Shown piece after piece: positions 48,060-59,336 of a stretch of DNA of 64,000 nucleotides. The position numbers and the translations under genes are program-made. The stretch is from Mesorhizobium sp. (GTDB lineage: Bacteria > Pseudomonadota > Alphaproteobacteria > Rhizobiales > Rhizobiaceae). The stretch is taken from positions 1-64,000 of the forward strand of contig NZ_JAEULZ010000030.1 in the NCBI RefSeq assembly GCF_016793485.1, in the 5' to 3' direction. Position 1 is the stretch's first letter. Each line of letters opens with the position of its first letter. Below the pieces are notes generated by a model, which saw nothing but the letters and a program-made list of their open reading frames with translations, ran no database searches and was not told the DNA's origin.

Positions 48060-48456
48060 GGAGGTCCAGATTCAATCATGCTTCACGGCACCCGATGTCC
48101 AAGGATATCATCTGTTGCCGACTGGCGGTTTGCGAGACGCCGCAGACCAGCGGAAAGGTGGCCGGAGAAGCGACAAGGAAACTGACGTAGGAGGAAGGAA
48201 TGACTCCACCGGACAGTAGCAACGGGTTCCGCTGAACCGGAGCCCTGGCAAGTAGGCCGAATACAGACTGACCCGAGGGCCGGTTTCGTCGGCTGAACCA
48301 GCCAAAATCCAACCCACAATCAGAGACCACAAGTCGGATCGTCGGCCGCGCGCCGCATTGCATCCGAAAGAACGCCGGTTATGGAATCCCGGCATATGTG
48401 GCAGATGCCATACCAACCAGGCCCCGTTCTCCCGCTAGGGAGCGGGGCCGTTTTCA
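48060..48456 (+). ncRNA. candidate noncoding transcript between uvrA and ssb
   Basis: No convincing coding frame exists from 47794 to 48453. A plus-strand intrinsic terminator at 48418-48455 has no gene upstream to serve, and TTGACG (48044-48049) could be the -35 of a weak promoter. The interior has GGA-rich segments and several short stems. I saw none of the landmark sequences of tmRNA, RNase P RNA, SRP RNA or 6S RNA. Both the existence and the start of this RNA are inference. Confidence 0.3.
48418..48455 (+). terminator. strong terminator with no plus-strand gene upstream
   Basis: GGCCCCG-TTCTCCC-GCTA-GGGAG-CGGGGCC followed by GTTTTC forms a stem of about 12 bp with a T-run on the plus strand. 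The left side lacks an A-run, so it is oriented for plus-strand transcription. It also lies at the end of the small minus-strand gene. Confidence 0.7.
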
Positions 48457-48696
48457 TGGCGAACGCGAACGGGGTATGCGGGCCGATCCGACGCCTATAT
48501 CGACGGTGACGCTGCCTGAGACCTTCACGTCCCAGTCGCCGACACGGATCGCGTCCCTGGCCGTTTCTGCCTGTTGGTCTTCAGGTTCGGGCACGGGTTG
48601 GACGATCGGTTTCGGCTTGGTGACGCCCGGCAGGTCTTCCGCCAGGGCGGGCGCGACGACGACGGTCGCGAGCAGGATCAGGACGATGCGCTTCAT
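48454..48696 (-). CDS. small exported protein of unknown function
   Basis: The 80-residue frame begins with a clear signal peptide (MKRIVLILLATVVVAPALAE), followed by a Pro/Glu-rich linker and GDWDVKVSGSVTVDIGVG. No good Shine-Dalgarno is seen, so translation is uncertain. It is divergent from ssb and shares the uvrA-ssb intergenic region. No family recognised. Confidence 0.45.
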   Translation of the reverse strand: MKRIVLILLATVVVAPALAEDLPGVTKPKPIVQPVPEPEDQQAETARDAIRVGDWDVKVSGSVTVDIGVGSARIPRSRSP

Positions 48697-48778
48697 GACG
48701 GCGCAATAGCGCGGCCGGCACGCGCGAACCAGTCACGATTGGTTGCAAGCGAATTGACTCCGCCGCTCAGGCCCATTA

Positions 48779-48793
48779 GAACAAACACAGAAC
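48779..48793. promoter_or_regulatory. LexA (SOS) box upstream of ssb
   Basis: GAAC-AAACACA-GAAC is a second perfect GAAC-N7-GAAC site, 104 bp before the ssb start and just upstream of a possible TTGACA (48818-48823) -35 box. It indicates LexA control of ssb. Confidence 0.8.
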
Positions 48794-48896
48794 ATATTTG
48801 GTTGTGGATAGCGGGCGTTGACATCACCATATCCCGCCAACGCCTTTTAATTGGTGTAGAGCAAGGCTGGTTTCGGACAAGCGAAGGAGACAGGTG

Positions 48897-49418
48897 ATGG
48901 CCGGCAGCGTCAACAAGGTTATTCTGGTCGGCAATCTCGGGGCGGACCCTGAAAGCCGCCGGCTGAACTCCGGCGACCTAGTCGTCAACCTGCGCATCGC
49001 CACCTCGGAATCCTGGCGCGACAAGAACAGTGGTGAGCGCAAGGAGCGTACCGAGTGGCATCAGGTCGTCATCTTCAACGACCAGCTCGCCAAGGTGGCC
49101 GAGCAGTACCTGAAGAAGGGCATGAAGGTTTACCTCGAGGGCGCGCTGCAGACCCGCAAATGGCAGGACCAGCAGGGTCAGGATCGCTACTCGACCGAGG
49201 TCGTGCTGCAGAAATTCCGTGGCGAACTGCAGATGCTCGACGCACGCGGGCAGGGCGGCGAAGGCGGCCAGGTCGGCTATTCCGGAGGTGGCGGACGCGG
49301 TTCCGATTTCGGCCAGTCCAGCCCGAGCGAGGGCTACGGCAACCGTGGCGGCGGTGGCGGCAACCGGGGGGGCGGCGGCGGAGCGTCGCGCGAGCTGGAC
49401 GACGAGATCCCGTTCTGA
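48897..49418 (+). CDS. ssb: single-stranded DNA-binding protein
   Basis: The 173-residue protein has the OB fold ([20 protein letters not shown], then [20 protein letters not shown] and [20 protein letters not shown]), a Gly-rich disordered linker and the conserved acidic tail DDEIPF that binds partner proteins. AAGGAGA lies about 6-8 bases before the ATG at 48897; a GTG directly precedes it. The gene has its own LexA box and is divergent from uvrA, the usual pairing. Confidence 0.97.
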   Translation: MAGSVNKVILVGNLGADPESRRLNSGDLVVNLRIATSESWRDKNSGERKERTEWHQVVIFNDQLAKVAEQYLKKGMKVYLEGALQTRKWQDQQGQDRYSTEVVLQKFRGELQMLDARGQGGEGGQVGYSGGGGRGSDFGQSSPSEGYGNRGGGGGNRGGGGGASRELDDEIPF

Positions 49419-49459
49419 TCCGGATCGGATTCAATATCTGAGGATCGGAGCCGAACCAT

Positions 49460-49888
49460 TTGAAAGCGCACGTTAAATGGGTTGAGGACCGGACATTCGT
49501 CGGCGCGACGGAGTCCGGCCACAAGGTGGTTTTCGGCACGGCGTCGGGTCCTGACGGGTCGAAGCCGAAACCCGGCCCCAGCCCGATGGAACTGGTGCTG
49601 ATCGGCGCTGGCGGCTGTTCCGCCTATGACGTCGTGCACATCCTCGAGAAGGGTCGCGAGGCGATCGAGGACTGCGTGGTGGAGATGGACGCCGATCGGG
49701 CGGAGACCGATCCGAAGGTGTTCACGCGCATCCATATGCATTTCATCGTGAAGGGCCGTGCGCTCGCCGACGCCAAGGTGAAGCGGGCCGTCGACCTGTC
49801 GATCGAGAAATATTGCTCGGCGACCGCGATGCTCGCGAAGACCGCGACAGTGACCCACGACTACGAGGTGGTGGACACAGCGCGATAA
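49460..49888 (+). CDS. OsmC-family protein
   Basis: The 142-residue protein fits the OsmC/YhfA group: GPSPMELVLIGAGGCSAYDV contains the conserved cysteine, and EKYCSATAMLAKTATVTHDY the second. Members reduce organic hydroperoxides or serve unknown roles (YhfA type). The start is TTG at 49460, preceded by GGAG; no ATG is near. It lies 41 bp after ssb and converges on marC with 3 bp between stops. Confidence 0.88.
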   Translation: MKAHVKWVEDRTFVGATESGHKVVFGTASGPDGSKPKPGPSPMELVLIGAGGCSAYDVVHILEKGREAIEDCVVEMDADRAETDPKVFTRIHMHFIVKGRALADAKVKRAVDLSIEKYCSATAMLAKTATVTHDYEVVDTAR

Positions 49889-49891
49889 TCT

Positions 49892-50521
49892 TCAAGCCGC
49901 GATCAGCGCCTTGATGCCGTCGGCGACGAATTGCACCGCCAGGGCTGCGAGCAGGACGCCGAGCAGGCGGGTCAGAATCGAGCGGCCGGTTTCACCAAGG
50001 AAGTGGTCGACGCGGTCTGACAGGACGAGCACGATGTAGGTCAGCACGAGGCAGATGGCGATGATGCCGACGAGCGCTGCCTTGCCGACCGGTTCGCGGA
50101 AGCTGCCAGAAAGCAGGACCGTGGCCGAGATCGCGCCCGGGCCGGCGATCAGCGGGATAGCCAGCGGGAAGGCGGCGATGTTGTGGATCATATCCCGCGT
50201 GATGGCGACATCGGCCGTCTTTTCCTTCCGGTCCTGCCGCTTCCCGAAAATCATCTCGAAGGCGATGTAGAACAGCAAAAGACCGCCAGCGACGCGGAAG
50301 GCCGGCAGGGTGATCCCGAACAGGGACAGGACATCGGCGCCGACGATGGCGAACAGGGCGAGGATAAAGAAGGCGATCAGAGAGGCCCGGATCGAGACCT
50401 GGTAGCGCTGGGCGCGGGTCATCCCAACGGTCAGCGCCAGGAACAGCGGCGCCAGCCGCGGTGGGTCGATCGTCACCAGAATGGTCAGGAAAGCATTGAA
50501 AAGGCTGTCATAATTCGGCAT
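49892..50521 (-). CDS. MarC family integral membrane protein
   Basis: The 209-residue product has six hydrophobic segments and MarC motifs TILVTIDPPRLAPLFLALTV, FRVAGGLLLFYIAFEMIFGK and FPLAIPLIAGPGAISATVLL. Function is not established (the early link to antibiotic resistance was not confirmed). ATG 50521 has GGGGAG five bases upstream, which decides it over the longer frame. The stop is adjacent to that of the OsmC gene. Confidence 0.93.
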   Translation of the reverse strand: MPNYDSLFNAFLTILVTIDPPRLAPLFLALTVGMTRAQRYQVSIRASLIAFFILALFAIVGADVLSLFGITLPAFRVAGGLLLFYIAFEMIFGKRQDRKEKTADVAITRDMIHNIAAFPLAIPLIAGPGAISATVLLSGSFREPVGKAALVGIIAICLVLTYIVLVLSDRVDHFLGETGRSILTRLLGVLLAALAVQFVADGIKALIAA

Positions 50522-50882
50522 GGCCGCTCCCCTGTCGGGCAAGCTAGCCTGTTGATGCGTGCAAAGCCAGAGGATGACCCGAAACCGAGGCAATTGGCCC
50601 GCTCGAAAGCGCCGATCGGCCTAGCGTGCGGGACTTGCTGACGCGGGGTCACGTCCCGACTTGGTATCTATTTGAAATATATACATAAAATCAGGACTGA
50701 AAAACCCCTGGCGTGGTTGGAGAATTGGCCGCGCTTCCTATATAAGGAAGACCTGATTCCTGAAGCGCGCCGCAAATCTCCTGGATTCGCTCCGCACGCT
50801 TTAGCCGATTGTTTTGCGCATGTCTTCGTTCCGAAGCCGGTACCCGCCTTCGGGAGGCATGCGCCAGATAGCGTGAACGATT
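50522..50882. promoter_or_regulatory. marC-gyrA intergenic region with candidate gyrA promoter
   Basis: Within 361 bp, TTGGAG (50717-50722) and CTATAT (50738-50743, 15 bases apart) or TATATA (16 apart) form a candidate gyrA promoter. The -10 lies inside the perfect inverted repeat CTTCCT-ATATA-AGGAAG (50734-50750). A second AT-rich stretch (TTGAAATATATACATAAAA near 50671) is upstream. No gene is supported here. Confidence 0.45.
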
Positions 50883-53639
<2,757 letters not shown>

Positions 53640-53657
53640 GCAGTGCGCTGGGTCTCC

Positions 53658-53792
53658 TCAGCGCAGGCCGAAACCGCTGATCTTGACGCGACGTTCATTG
53701 AAACGCTGACGCTCCGTCTCCTGGTGAAGGGCAAAAGCGGTTGCTATCAGCATCGCGACGGTCATCGCGGTGGCGAGCATGACGATCATCAT
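53658..53792 (-). CDS. 44-residue small membrane protein
   Basis: A short frame on the minus strand reads MMIVMLATAMTVAMLIATAF then ALHQETERQRFNERRVKISG and ends FGLR. It has one hydrophobic segment (residues 1-22) followed by a basic tail. AGGAG lies eight bases before the ATG at 53792, so translation is likely. It converges on gyrA with 18 bp between stops and is divergent from coaD. Function unknown. Confidence 0.6.
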   Translation of the reverse strand: MMIVMLATAMTVAMLIATAFALHQETERQRFNERRVKISGFGLR

Positions 53793-53961
53793 GGCGGCAT
53801 CTCCTGCGAAATCTGTTGCTAGGCAACGTCGATCGGACCAATTGGGTTCCGTAATTGTTCGCAGCTATAGGCGCGGCACCTTTAATCGTGGCTGAGGCGG
53901 CCGTTCATCTTGCGTTCATGTCCATTTGCGTTTGGCCCGCCGCATCGCTAGAAGCACGCGC

Positions 53962-54471
53962 ATGACAACCCGGCACGCCATCTATGCAGGCTCGTTCGAC
54001 CCGCTGACCAACGGGCACCTCGACGTGCTCAAGGCGTCGCTGACGGTGGCCGACACGATTTACGCCGCGATCGGCATTCATCCCGGCAAGACACCGCTGT
54101 TCAGCTTCGAGGAGCGCGTGATCCTGATCGAGAAGGTCGCCGCACAGGAATTCGGCAAGGATGCCGGGCGCATCAAGGTGGTGTCCTTCGACGGGCTGGT
54201 GATCGAGGCGGCGCGCACGCTTGGCGCATCGATCATCATTCGCGGGCTGCGCGACGGCACCGACCTCGACTACGAGATGCAGATGGCCGGCATGAACGAG
54301 ACGATGGCGCCGGAACTGCAGACCGTGTTTCTGCCGGCCAGCCCGTCCGTCCGCACCATTACCGCCACACTCGTGCGCCAGATTGCATCGATGGGCGGCG
54401 ACATCCGGCCTTTCGTTCCGAAAGCGGTCGTTTCGCCGCTGAAATCCAAGTTCAAACCCAAATCCAGATAG
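53962..54471 (+). CDS. coaD: phosphopantetheine adenylyltransferase
   Basis: The 169-residue enzyme makes dephospho-CoA from 4'-phosphopantetheine and ATP. It has the nucleotidyltransferase motif [19 protein letters not shown] and the later [23 protein letters not shown] 53962 ([12 protein letters not shown]) is chosen; the frame continues 12 codons upstream without conserved sequence. It precedes the exported cyclophilin gene by 15 bp. Confidence 0.96.
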   Translation: MTTRHAIYAGSFDPLTNGHLDVLKASLTVADTIYAAIGIHPGKTPLFSFEERVILIEKVAAQEFGKDAGRIKVVSFDGLVIEAARTLGASIIIRGLRDGTDLDYEMQMAGMNETMAPELQTVFLPASPSVRTITATLVRQIASMGGDIRPFVPKAVVSPLKSKFKPKSR

Positions 54472-54486
54472 GTTCAGGAGACTCCA

Positions 54487-55071
54487 ATGCTGAAAATGCT
54501 CGCTTCGGCGTGCGTCGTGGTCGCGACCATGCTGATGTCGCAGTTCGCGTCGGCGCAGACCGCCGACCCCGAGAACACGCTCATCATCGCGCTGAAGGAT
54601 GGCGACGTGACGATCGCGCTCAGGCCAGACCTCGCGCCGCAGCATGTCGCCCGCATCAAGGAACTGGCGCGCGAAGGCGCATACGACAACGTCGCGTTCC
54701 ATCGCGTCATCGACGGCTTCATGGCACAGACCGGCGACGTGCAGTATGGCGACCTCAACGACGGCTATGATGCCAGCGCAGCCGGCATGGGCTCCTCCAG
54801 CAAGCCGGACCTGCCGGCCGAGTTCACCGCCGAGCCGTTTGTGCGCGGCACCGTCGGCATGGCGCGCGCGCAGAACCCGAATTCGGCCAACTCGCAGTTC
54901 TTCATCACCTTCGGCGATGCGAGCTTCCTCAACAACCAGTACACGGTGGTCGGGCAGGTCGCGAGCGGAATGGATCTCGTCGACAACATCAAGAAGGGCG
55001 ACGAAGCCAACAACGGCTCCGTGGCCGACCCCGACCGCATGATCAAGGTGCGCGTAGCGGCGGACAACTGA
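54487..55071 (+). CDS. exported cyclophilin-type peptidyl-prolyl isomerase
   Basis: The 194-residue protein has a signal peptide (MLKMLASACVVVATMLMSQF, then ASAQT) and a cyclophilin domain with [40 protein letters not shown] and the Phe/Gln active-site residues. It catalyses proline isomerisation in the periplasm. It lies 15 bp after coaD and is followed by a cytoplasmic paralogue, the standard rhizobial arrangement. Confidence 0.93.
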   Translation: MLKMLASACVVVATMLMSQFASAQTADPENTLIIALKDGDVTIALRPDLAPQHVARIKELAREGAYDNVAFHRVIDGFMAQTGDVQYGDLNDGYDASAAGMGSSSKPDLPAEFTAEPFVRGTVGMARAQNPNSANSQFFITFGDASFLNNQYTVVGQVASGMDLVDNIKKGDEANNGSVADPDRMIKVRVAADN

Positions 55072-55174
55072 GGGATTAGGTGATTAGGGGAAGTAGGGGA
55101 GTAGGGGGTGGCAAAATCGCCCTTCTCCCTCTTTCCCTACTCACTTACTCCCATACTTCCCCTACTCCCCTGCC
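55072..55174. repeat. imperfect inverted repeat of GGGGAGTAGGGG units, no gene inside
   Basis: The left half (55072-55112) is built of AGGGGAAGTAGGGGAGTAGG-like units, and the right half (55121-55174) is their imperfect reverse complement (CTACTCACTTACTCCC, ACTTCCCCTACTCCCC). It fills the gap between the two cyclophilin genes. The motif resembles the repeats flanking the S23 gene at 60771-61231, but with little between the arms. Confidence 0.6.
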
Positions 55175-55216
55175 ACTGATTGCCTTACCCGATGAACAAC
55201 TGAAAGGAATCCACAC

Positions 55217-55729
55217 ATGGCCGAGATCAAGGATCGCGAGAACGCGCTGATCGTCGAAACTACCAAGGGCAACGTCGTCATCGAGATGTTCCCCGACCTG
55301 GCTCCGGGCCATGTCGCCCGCATCAAGGAACTCGCCCGCGAAGGCGCATATGACGGCGTGGTGTTCCACCGCGTGATCGACGGCTTCATGGCGCAGACCG
55401 GCGACGTGAAGTTCGGCAAGAGCGGCGGCAAGGACTTCAATCCTGGCCGCGCCGGCATGGGCGGCTCCGACAAGCCGGACCTGAAGGCCGAATTCTCCAA
55501 CATGAACCACGGTCGCGGCACCTGCTCTATGGCGCGTGCCCAGAACCCGAATTCGGCGAACTCGCAGTTCTTCATCTGCTTCGACGACGCCGGCTTCCTG
55601 AACCGCCAGTACTCGGTCTGGGGGCAGGTGATCGAGGGCATGGAGAATGTCGACAAGATCAAGCGCGGCGAACCGGTGCAGGATCCCGACAAGATCGTGT
55701 CGATGAAGGTCGCGGCCGACGTCAAGTAA
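55217..55729 (+). CDS. ppiB: cytoplasmic cyclophilin-type peptidyl-prolyl isomerase
   Basis: The 170-residue protein lacks a signal peptide and has the cyclophilin core [40 protein letters not shown] and [20 protein letters not shown]. It assists protein folding in the cytoplasm. AAAGGAATCCACAC precedes the ATG. It is similar to the preceding exported isomerase, so the two arose by duplication. Confidence 0.94.
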   Translation: MAEIKDRENALIVETTKGNVVIEMFPDLAPGHVARIKELAREGAYDGVVFHRVIDGFMAQTGDVKFGKSGGKDFNPGRAGMGGSDKPDLKAEFSNMNHGRGTCSMARAQNPNSANSQFFICFDDAGFLNRQYSVWGQVIEGMENVDKIKRGEPVQDPDKIVSMKVAADVK

Positions 55730-55753
55730 GGCTCGGCTCGAGGGCGGAACGCG

Positions 55754-56203
55754 ATGATCGGAGCTTTCTGGTCGCTGCTGGGCATGCTTGCCGGTGCGTT
55801 CCTCGCCGTCCAGGCGCCGATCAATGCGCAACTGGCGCGCGGCCTTGGTTTGCCGATCGCCGCGGCCGCGTTCTCGTTCCTGTCGGGCGCTATCGTGCTT
55901 GCCGTCGTGACGTTTGTCGTGATGCGCAGCCAGGGGATATCACTCGACCTGAGGGCTCCGCCCGCCTGGCTTTTTGTGGCAGGCGGCGTTCTCGGCGGCT
56001 CCTATGTCACGATAGCGACCATCCTGATTCCGCGCCTCGGTGCGGCAGCGGTCATGGCTTTTCTTGTGGCTGGACAGTTGCTGGCCGGCATATTGCTCGA
56101 CCGCATCGGCTTCCTCGGAATGGCGGTGCGCGAAATTTCACTTGGCCGCATCGCCGGCGCGCTGTTGCTGGTGACTGGCGCCTTGCTCATACGCCTGACC
56201 TGA
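55754..56203 (+). CDS. DMT-superfamily membrane protein, YdcZ/DUF606 type
   Basis: The 149-residue protein has about five hydrophobic segments and the DUF606 pattern [31 protein letters not shown], and [20 protein letters not shown] followed by [20 protein letters not shown]. It is a half-size transporter that may work as a dimer; the substrate is unknown. Its TGA shares a base with the queA ATG (TGATG), so translation is coupled. Confidence 0.88.
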   Translation: MIGAFWSLLGMLAGAFLAVQAPINAQLARGLGLPIAAAAFSFLSGAIVLAVVTFVVMRSQGISLDLRAPPAWLFVAGGVLGGSYVTIATILIPRLGAAAVMAFLVAGQLLAGILLDRIGFLGMAVREISLGRIAGALLLVTGALLIRLT

Positions 56204-57282
56204 TGCGCGTCGACCTCTTCGATTTCGACCTGCCAGACGAAAGCATTGCGCTGCGTCCGGCAAACCCGCGCGATGCTGCGAAACTGCTGGTGGTGCGCCC
56301 TCAAGGCTCGTTCGAGGATCGCATCGTGCGCGACCTGCCGTCTCTGCTCGATCCCGGCGACGTGCTGGTCTTCAACGATACCAAGGTGATCCCTGCGCAA
56401 TTGTCGGGCGTGCGGGTGCGCGGCGAGGCGTCCGCGCATGTGGACGCGACGCTGCACATGCGGGTTGCCGCCGACCGGTGGCTGGCCTTCGTGCGGCCGG
56501 GTAAACGCGTGGCGGCGGGCGACCGCATCCATTTCGGCCATGAAGGCAATTCCTGCTTTCTGGGCGCGCTCGACGCCACGGTTGTCGAGAAGCGCGACGG
56601 CGGCGAGGTGCTGTTGGCCTTCGACCTGTCGGGGCCGATGCTGGACGAGGCGCTGCACGCCGTCGGCCATGTACCGCTGCCGCCCTACATCGCCTCGAAG
56701 CGCGCCGAGGACGAACGCGACCGGGCCGATTACCAGACGATCTATGCCCGCGAGGAAGGTGCTGTCGCAGCACCTACCGCCGGCCTGCATTTCACGCCGG
56801 AGCTGTTCGCGGCGCTGGATGCGCGCGGGGTGGAGCGACGCTTCGTGACGCTGCATGTCGGGGCGGGGACGTTCCTGCCGGTGAAGGCCGACGACACGGC
56901 CGACCACAGGATGCATGCGGAAACGGGGTATGTGTCGGCTGAGGTGGCCCAAGCGATCAATGCGGCGAAGGCGCGGGGCAATCGCGTCGTCTGCGTCGGC
57001 ACGACGTCGCTGCGCCTGCTGGAAAGTGCGGCTGCCGAAGACGGGACGCTGGCTGCGTGGTCGGGGTCGACAGAAATCTTCATCACGCCGGGTTATCGTT
57101 TCCGCGTGGTCGACGCGCTGATGACCAATTTCCACCTGCCGCGATCGACGCTCTTCATGCTGGTATCGGCCTTCGCAGGGCTGGAGCGCATGCGCGCCGC
57201 CTATGCGCATGCCATAGAGAGCGGGTATCGGTTTTATTCGTATGGGGACGGTAGCTTGTTGTTTCGGGCGGAAGGTCCATGA
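56203..57282 (+). CDS. queA: S-adenosylmethionine:tRNA ribosyltransferase-isomerase
   Basis: The 359-residue enzyme adds the cyclopentene-forming ribosyl part of SAM to preQ1-tRNA in queuosine synthesis. Signatures are [58 protein letters not shown] and [20 protein letters not shown]. It lies before tgt, the next enzyme of the pathway, separated by an inverted-repeat element. Confidence 0.97.
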   Translation: MRVDLFDFDLPDESIALRPANPRDAAKLLVVRPQGSFEDRIVRDLPSLLDPGDVLVFNDTKVIPAQLSGVRVRGEASAHVDATLHMRVAADRWLAFVRPGKRVAAGDRIHFGHEGNSCFLGALDATVVEKRDGGEVLLAFDLSGPMLDEALHAVGHVPLPPYIASKRAEDERDRADYQTIYAREEGAVAAPTAGLHFTPELFAALDARGVERRFVTLHVGAGTFLPVKADDTADHRMHAETGYVSAEVAQAINAAKARGNRVVCVGTTSLRLLESAAAEDGTLAAWSGSTEIFITPGYRFRVVDALMTNFHLPRSTLFMLVSAFAGLERMRAAYAHAIESGYRFYSYGDGSLLFRAEGP

Positions 57283-57307
57283 CTTTGCAGGTTTGTGCCC
57301 TGTCGCG

Positions 57308-57461
57308 CCCCCCTCTGTCCTGCCGGACATCTCCCCCACAAGGGGGGAGATCAGCCTTCACGGGCGTGTTTGCCAATGTCGAACGTCGGCGATTGGCGAA
57401 AGCCGGACTGCAGTCCGATCTCCCCACCTGTGGGGGAGATGTCCGGCAGGACAGAGGGGGG
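57308..57461. repeat. 154-bp palindromic element with perfect 33-bp arms
   Basis: The arm 57308-57340 is the exact reverse complement of 57429-57461; it contains CCTCTGTCCTGCCGGACATC. Inside it a second pair, GGGGAGATC (57344-57352) and GATCTCCCC, is also inverted. The central 70 bp have no frame or known motif. It lies between queA and tgt and resembles the palindromic mosaic elements common between rhizobial genes. Confidence 0.85.
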
Positions 57462-57517
57462 CAACATAGGGCGCCGAACTGGAACAGTTTGCGCGCGTCT
57501 GTTTCTGCGGTGCTGCC

Positions 57518-58648
57518 ATGAACTCCGAATTCACCTTCCGCCTCATCGCCACGGACGGCAACGCCAGGCGCGGCGAGGTTTCGATGCCGCGCGGGGTGGT
57601 GCGGACGCCGGCGTTCATGCCGGTTGGAACCGCGGGCACCGTCAAGGCGATGTATCTCGACCAGGTGCGCGACCTCGGCTCGGACATCATCCTCGGCAAC
57701 ACCTATCACCTGATGCTGCGGCCGGGGGCCGAACGCGTCGCGCGGCTGGGCGGCCTGCATGAGTTCGCGCGCTGGCCGCACCCGATCCTGACCGACAGCG
57801 GCGGCTTCCAGGTCATGTCGCTGTCGCAGTTGCGCAAGCTGACCGAGAACGGCGTGACGTTCCGCTCGCATATCGACGGCGCGGCCTATGAGATGACGCC
57901 GGAACGCTCGATCGAGATACAGGGGCTGCTCGATTCCGACATTCAGATGCAGCTCGACGAATGCGTCGCGCTGCCTTCGGAGCCGAAGGACATCGAACGC
58001 GCGATGGAGTTGTCGCTGCGCTGGGCCGAGCGCTGCAAGACTGCCTTCGGCGACCAGCCGGGCAAGGCGATGTTCGGCATCGTGCAGGGCGGCGACGTGG
58101 CGGCGCTGCGGGTGCGTTCGGCGCAGGCGCTGAAGGCGATGGACCTCAAGGGATATTCGATTGGCGGGCTGGCGGTCGGCGAACCGCAGGCGGTGATGCT
58201 GGAGATGCTCGATATCACCTTGCCCGAGCTTCCGACAGAAAAGCCGCGCTACCTGATGGGCGTGGGCACGCCCGACGACATCCTGAAGTCGGTGGCGCGC
58301 GGCATCGACATGTTCGACTGCGTGATGCCGACAAGGGCAGGGCGGCACGGCCTCGCCTACACGCGGCGCGGCAAGATCAATCTGCGCAACGCCCGCCACG
58401 CCGACGACCCGCGCCCTCTGGACGAGGAAAGCGACTGCCCCGCCGCGCGCGACTATTCGCGCGCCTACCTGCATCATCTGGTGCGGTCGCAGGAGGCGCT
58501 GGGCGCGATGCTGCTGACCTGGAACAACCTCTCGTACTACCAGCACCTGATGCAGGACATCCGCGCGGCGATCGAAGCCGGCAGGTTCGTAGACCGCGCT
58601 GCCGAGATCACCGAAGGTTGGAAGAAGGGCGATCTGCCGGCGCTATAG
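57518..58648 (+). CDS. tgt: queuine tRNA-guanine transglycosylase
   Basis: The 376-residue enzyme exchanges guanine-34 for preQ1 in tRNAs. It has [20 protein letters not shown], the catalytic region [35 protein letters not shown] and [20 protein letters not shown]. The zinc-ligand loop is altered: where most TGTs have three Cys, this one reads [19 protein letters not shown], with Ser305 and Ala310 in place of two of them. Only Cys307 and the His remain. Start ATG follows GCGGTGCTGCC. Confidence 0.96.
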   Translation: MNSEFTFRLIATDGNARRGEVSMPRGVVRTPAFMPVGTAGTVKAMYLDQVRDLGSDIILGNTYHLMLRPGAERVARLGGLHEFARWPHPILTDSGGFQVMSLSQLRKLTENGVTFRSHIDGAAYEMTPERSIEIQGLLDSDIQMQLDECVALPSEPKDIERAMELSLRWAERCKTAFGDQPGKAMFGIVQGGDVAALRVRSAQALKAMDLKGYSIGGLAVGEPQAVMLEMLDITLPELPTEKPRYLMGVGTPDDILKSVARGIDMFDCVMPTRAGRHGLAYTRRGKINLRNARHADDPRPLDEESDCPAARDYSRAYLHHLVRSQEALGAMLLTWNNLSYYQHLMQDIRAAIEAGRFVDRAAEITEGWKKGDLPAL

Positions 58649-58649
58649 T

Positions 58650-59069
58650 TCACGCGCCGACGGCGGTCGACTTCTTCAGCTTCACGCTCGTAATGCGGTA
58701 GACGCCGTCGGGCTGTAGCTCCAGCGTATACTCCGCTTCATAGTCCACCCCGTCCGGACCGGTGAGCAGGACGTCCTGCTGGACCCTTCCAGCACCGAGT
58801 TCCTTCGCCGCGCCAAAAGCAAAATTGCGCGGGTTGCGAACGGGTTGGTAGGCGCTGCCAACCATGCCCATGAAGATATCGACCGTCGGGAAGATCCGTT
58901 GGATGCTGGGGGCCGCGAAGGAATACGCGAGCTCACCGTCGTTGGACTGGAAGGCTTTCAACTGGGATTCAACGGTGGCCTGCGCGCCCCGAATGTCGGC
59001 ATCACCGGCGAATGCGCCAACGGGGAGAAAGGCGAACGCTGCCAGCAAAGCCGCACGAATGATCTGCAT
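58650..59069 (-). CDS. DUF4864 exported protein
   Basis: The 139-residue protein has a signal peptide (MQIIRAALLAAFAFLPVGAF) and the DUF4864 pattern TVESQLKAFQSNDGELAYSF, AAPSIQRIFPTVDIFMGMV and YRITSVKLKKS. The fold is probably NTF2-like; function unknown. It converges on tgt with 1 bp between stops. GGAGAGCAACA precedes the ATG. Confidence 0.85.
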   Translation of the reverse strand: MQIIRAALLAAFAFLPVGAFAGDADIRGAQATVESQLKAFQSNDGELAYSFAAPSIQRIFPTVDIFMGMVGSAYQPVRNPRNFAFGAAKELGAGRVQQDVLLTGPDGVDYEAEYTLELQPDGVYRITSVKLKKSTAVGA

Positions 59070-59336
59070 TGTTGCTCTCCAACGCTGCTTAAGGTCGTTG
59101 TCTTAGTACGCAGTCTGTCGGGTTTTGGTTCACTACACCAGCCACCGCCCCGCCGATGCGATTCTGGTTTGCAGCACCGGATGTACGGCGCTCTCGATCC
59201 GATTGCCCTTCAACTGTGCAGTCCCGGATTTCGTCTCGAAAGCGATGCCTCTGTTTTCGGCAGCTTTTCGTCAATGACCAAAGTCTAGGCCATTTTTGGC
59301 GATTGCACTTGCTTTTCGGCCGCGACGCATTTTGAA

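Noticed and set aside
47977-48363. Small frames on both strands in the uvrA-ssb gap
   Set aside because: They overlap each other, lack ribosome-binding sites and have irregular composition, so the region is better treated as noncoding.
48060-48456. tmRNA or RNase P RNA in the uvrA-ssb gap
   Set aside because: The tag-peptide frame of alphaproteobacterial tmRNA and the conserved GAGGAAAGTCCGGGCT block of RNase P RNA were looked for and are absent.
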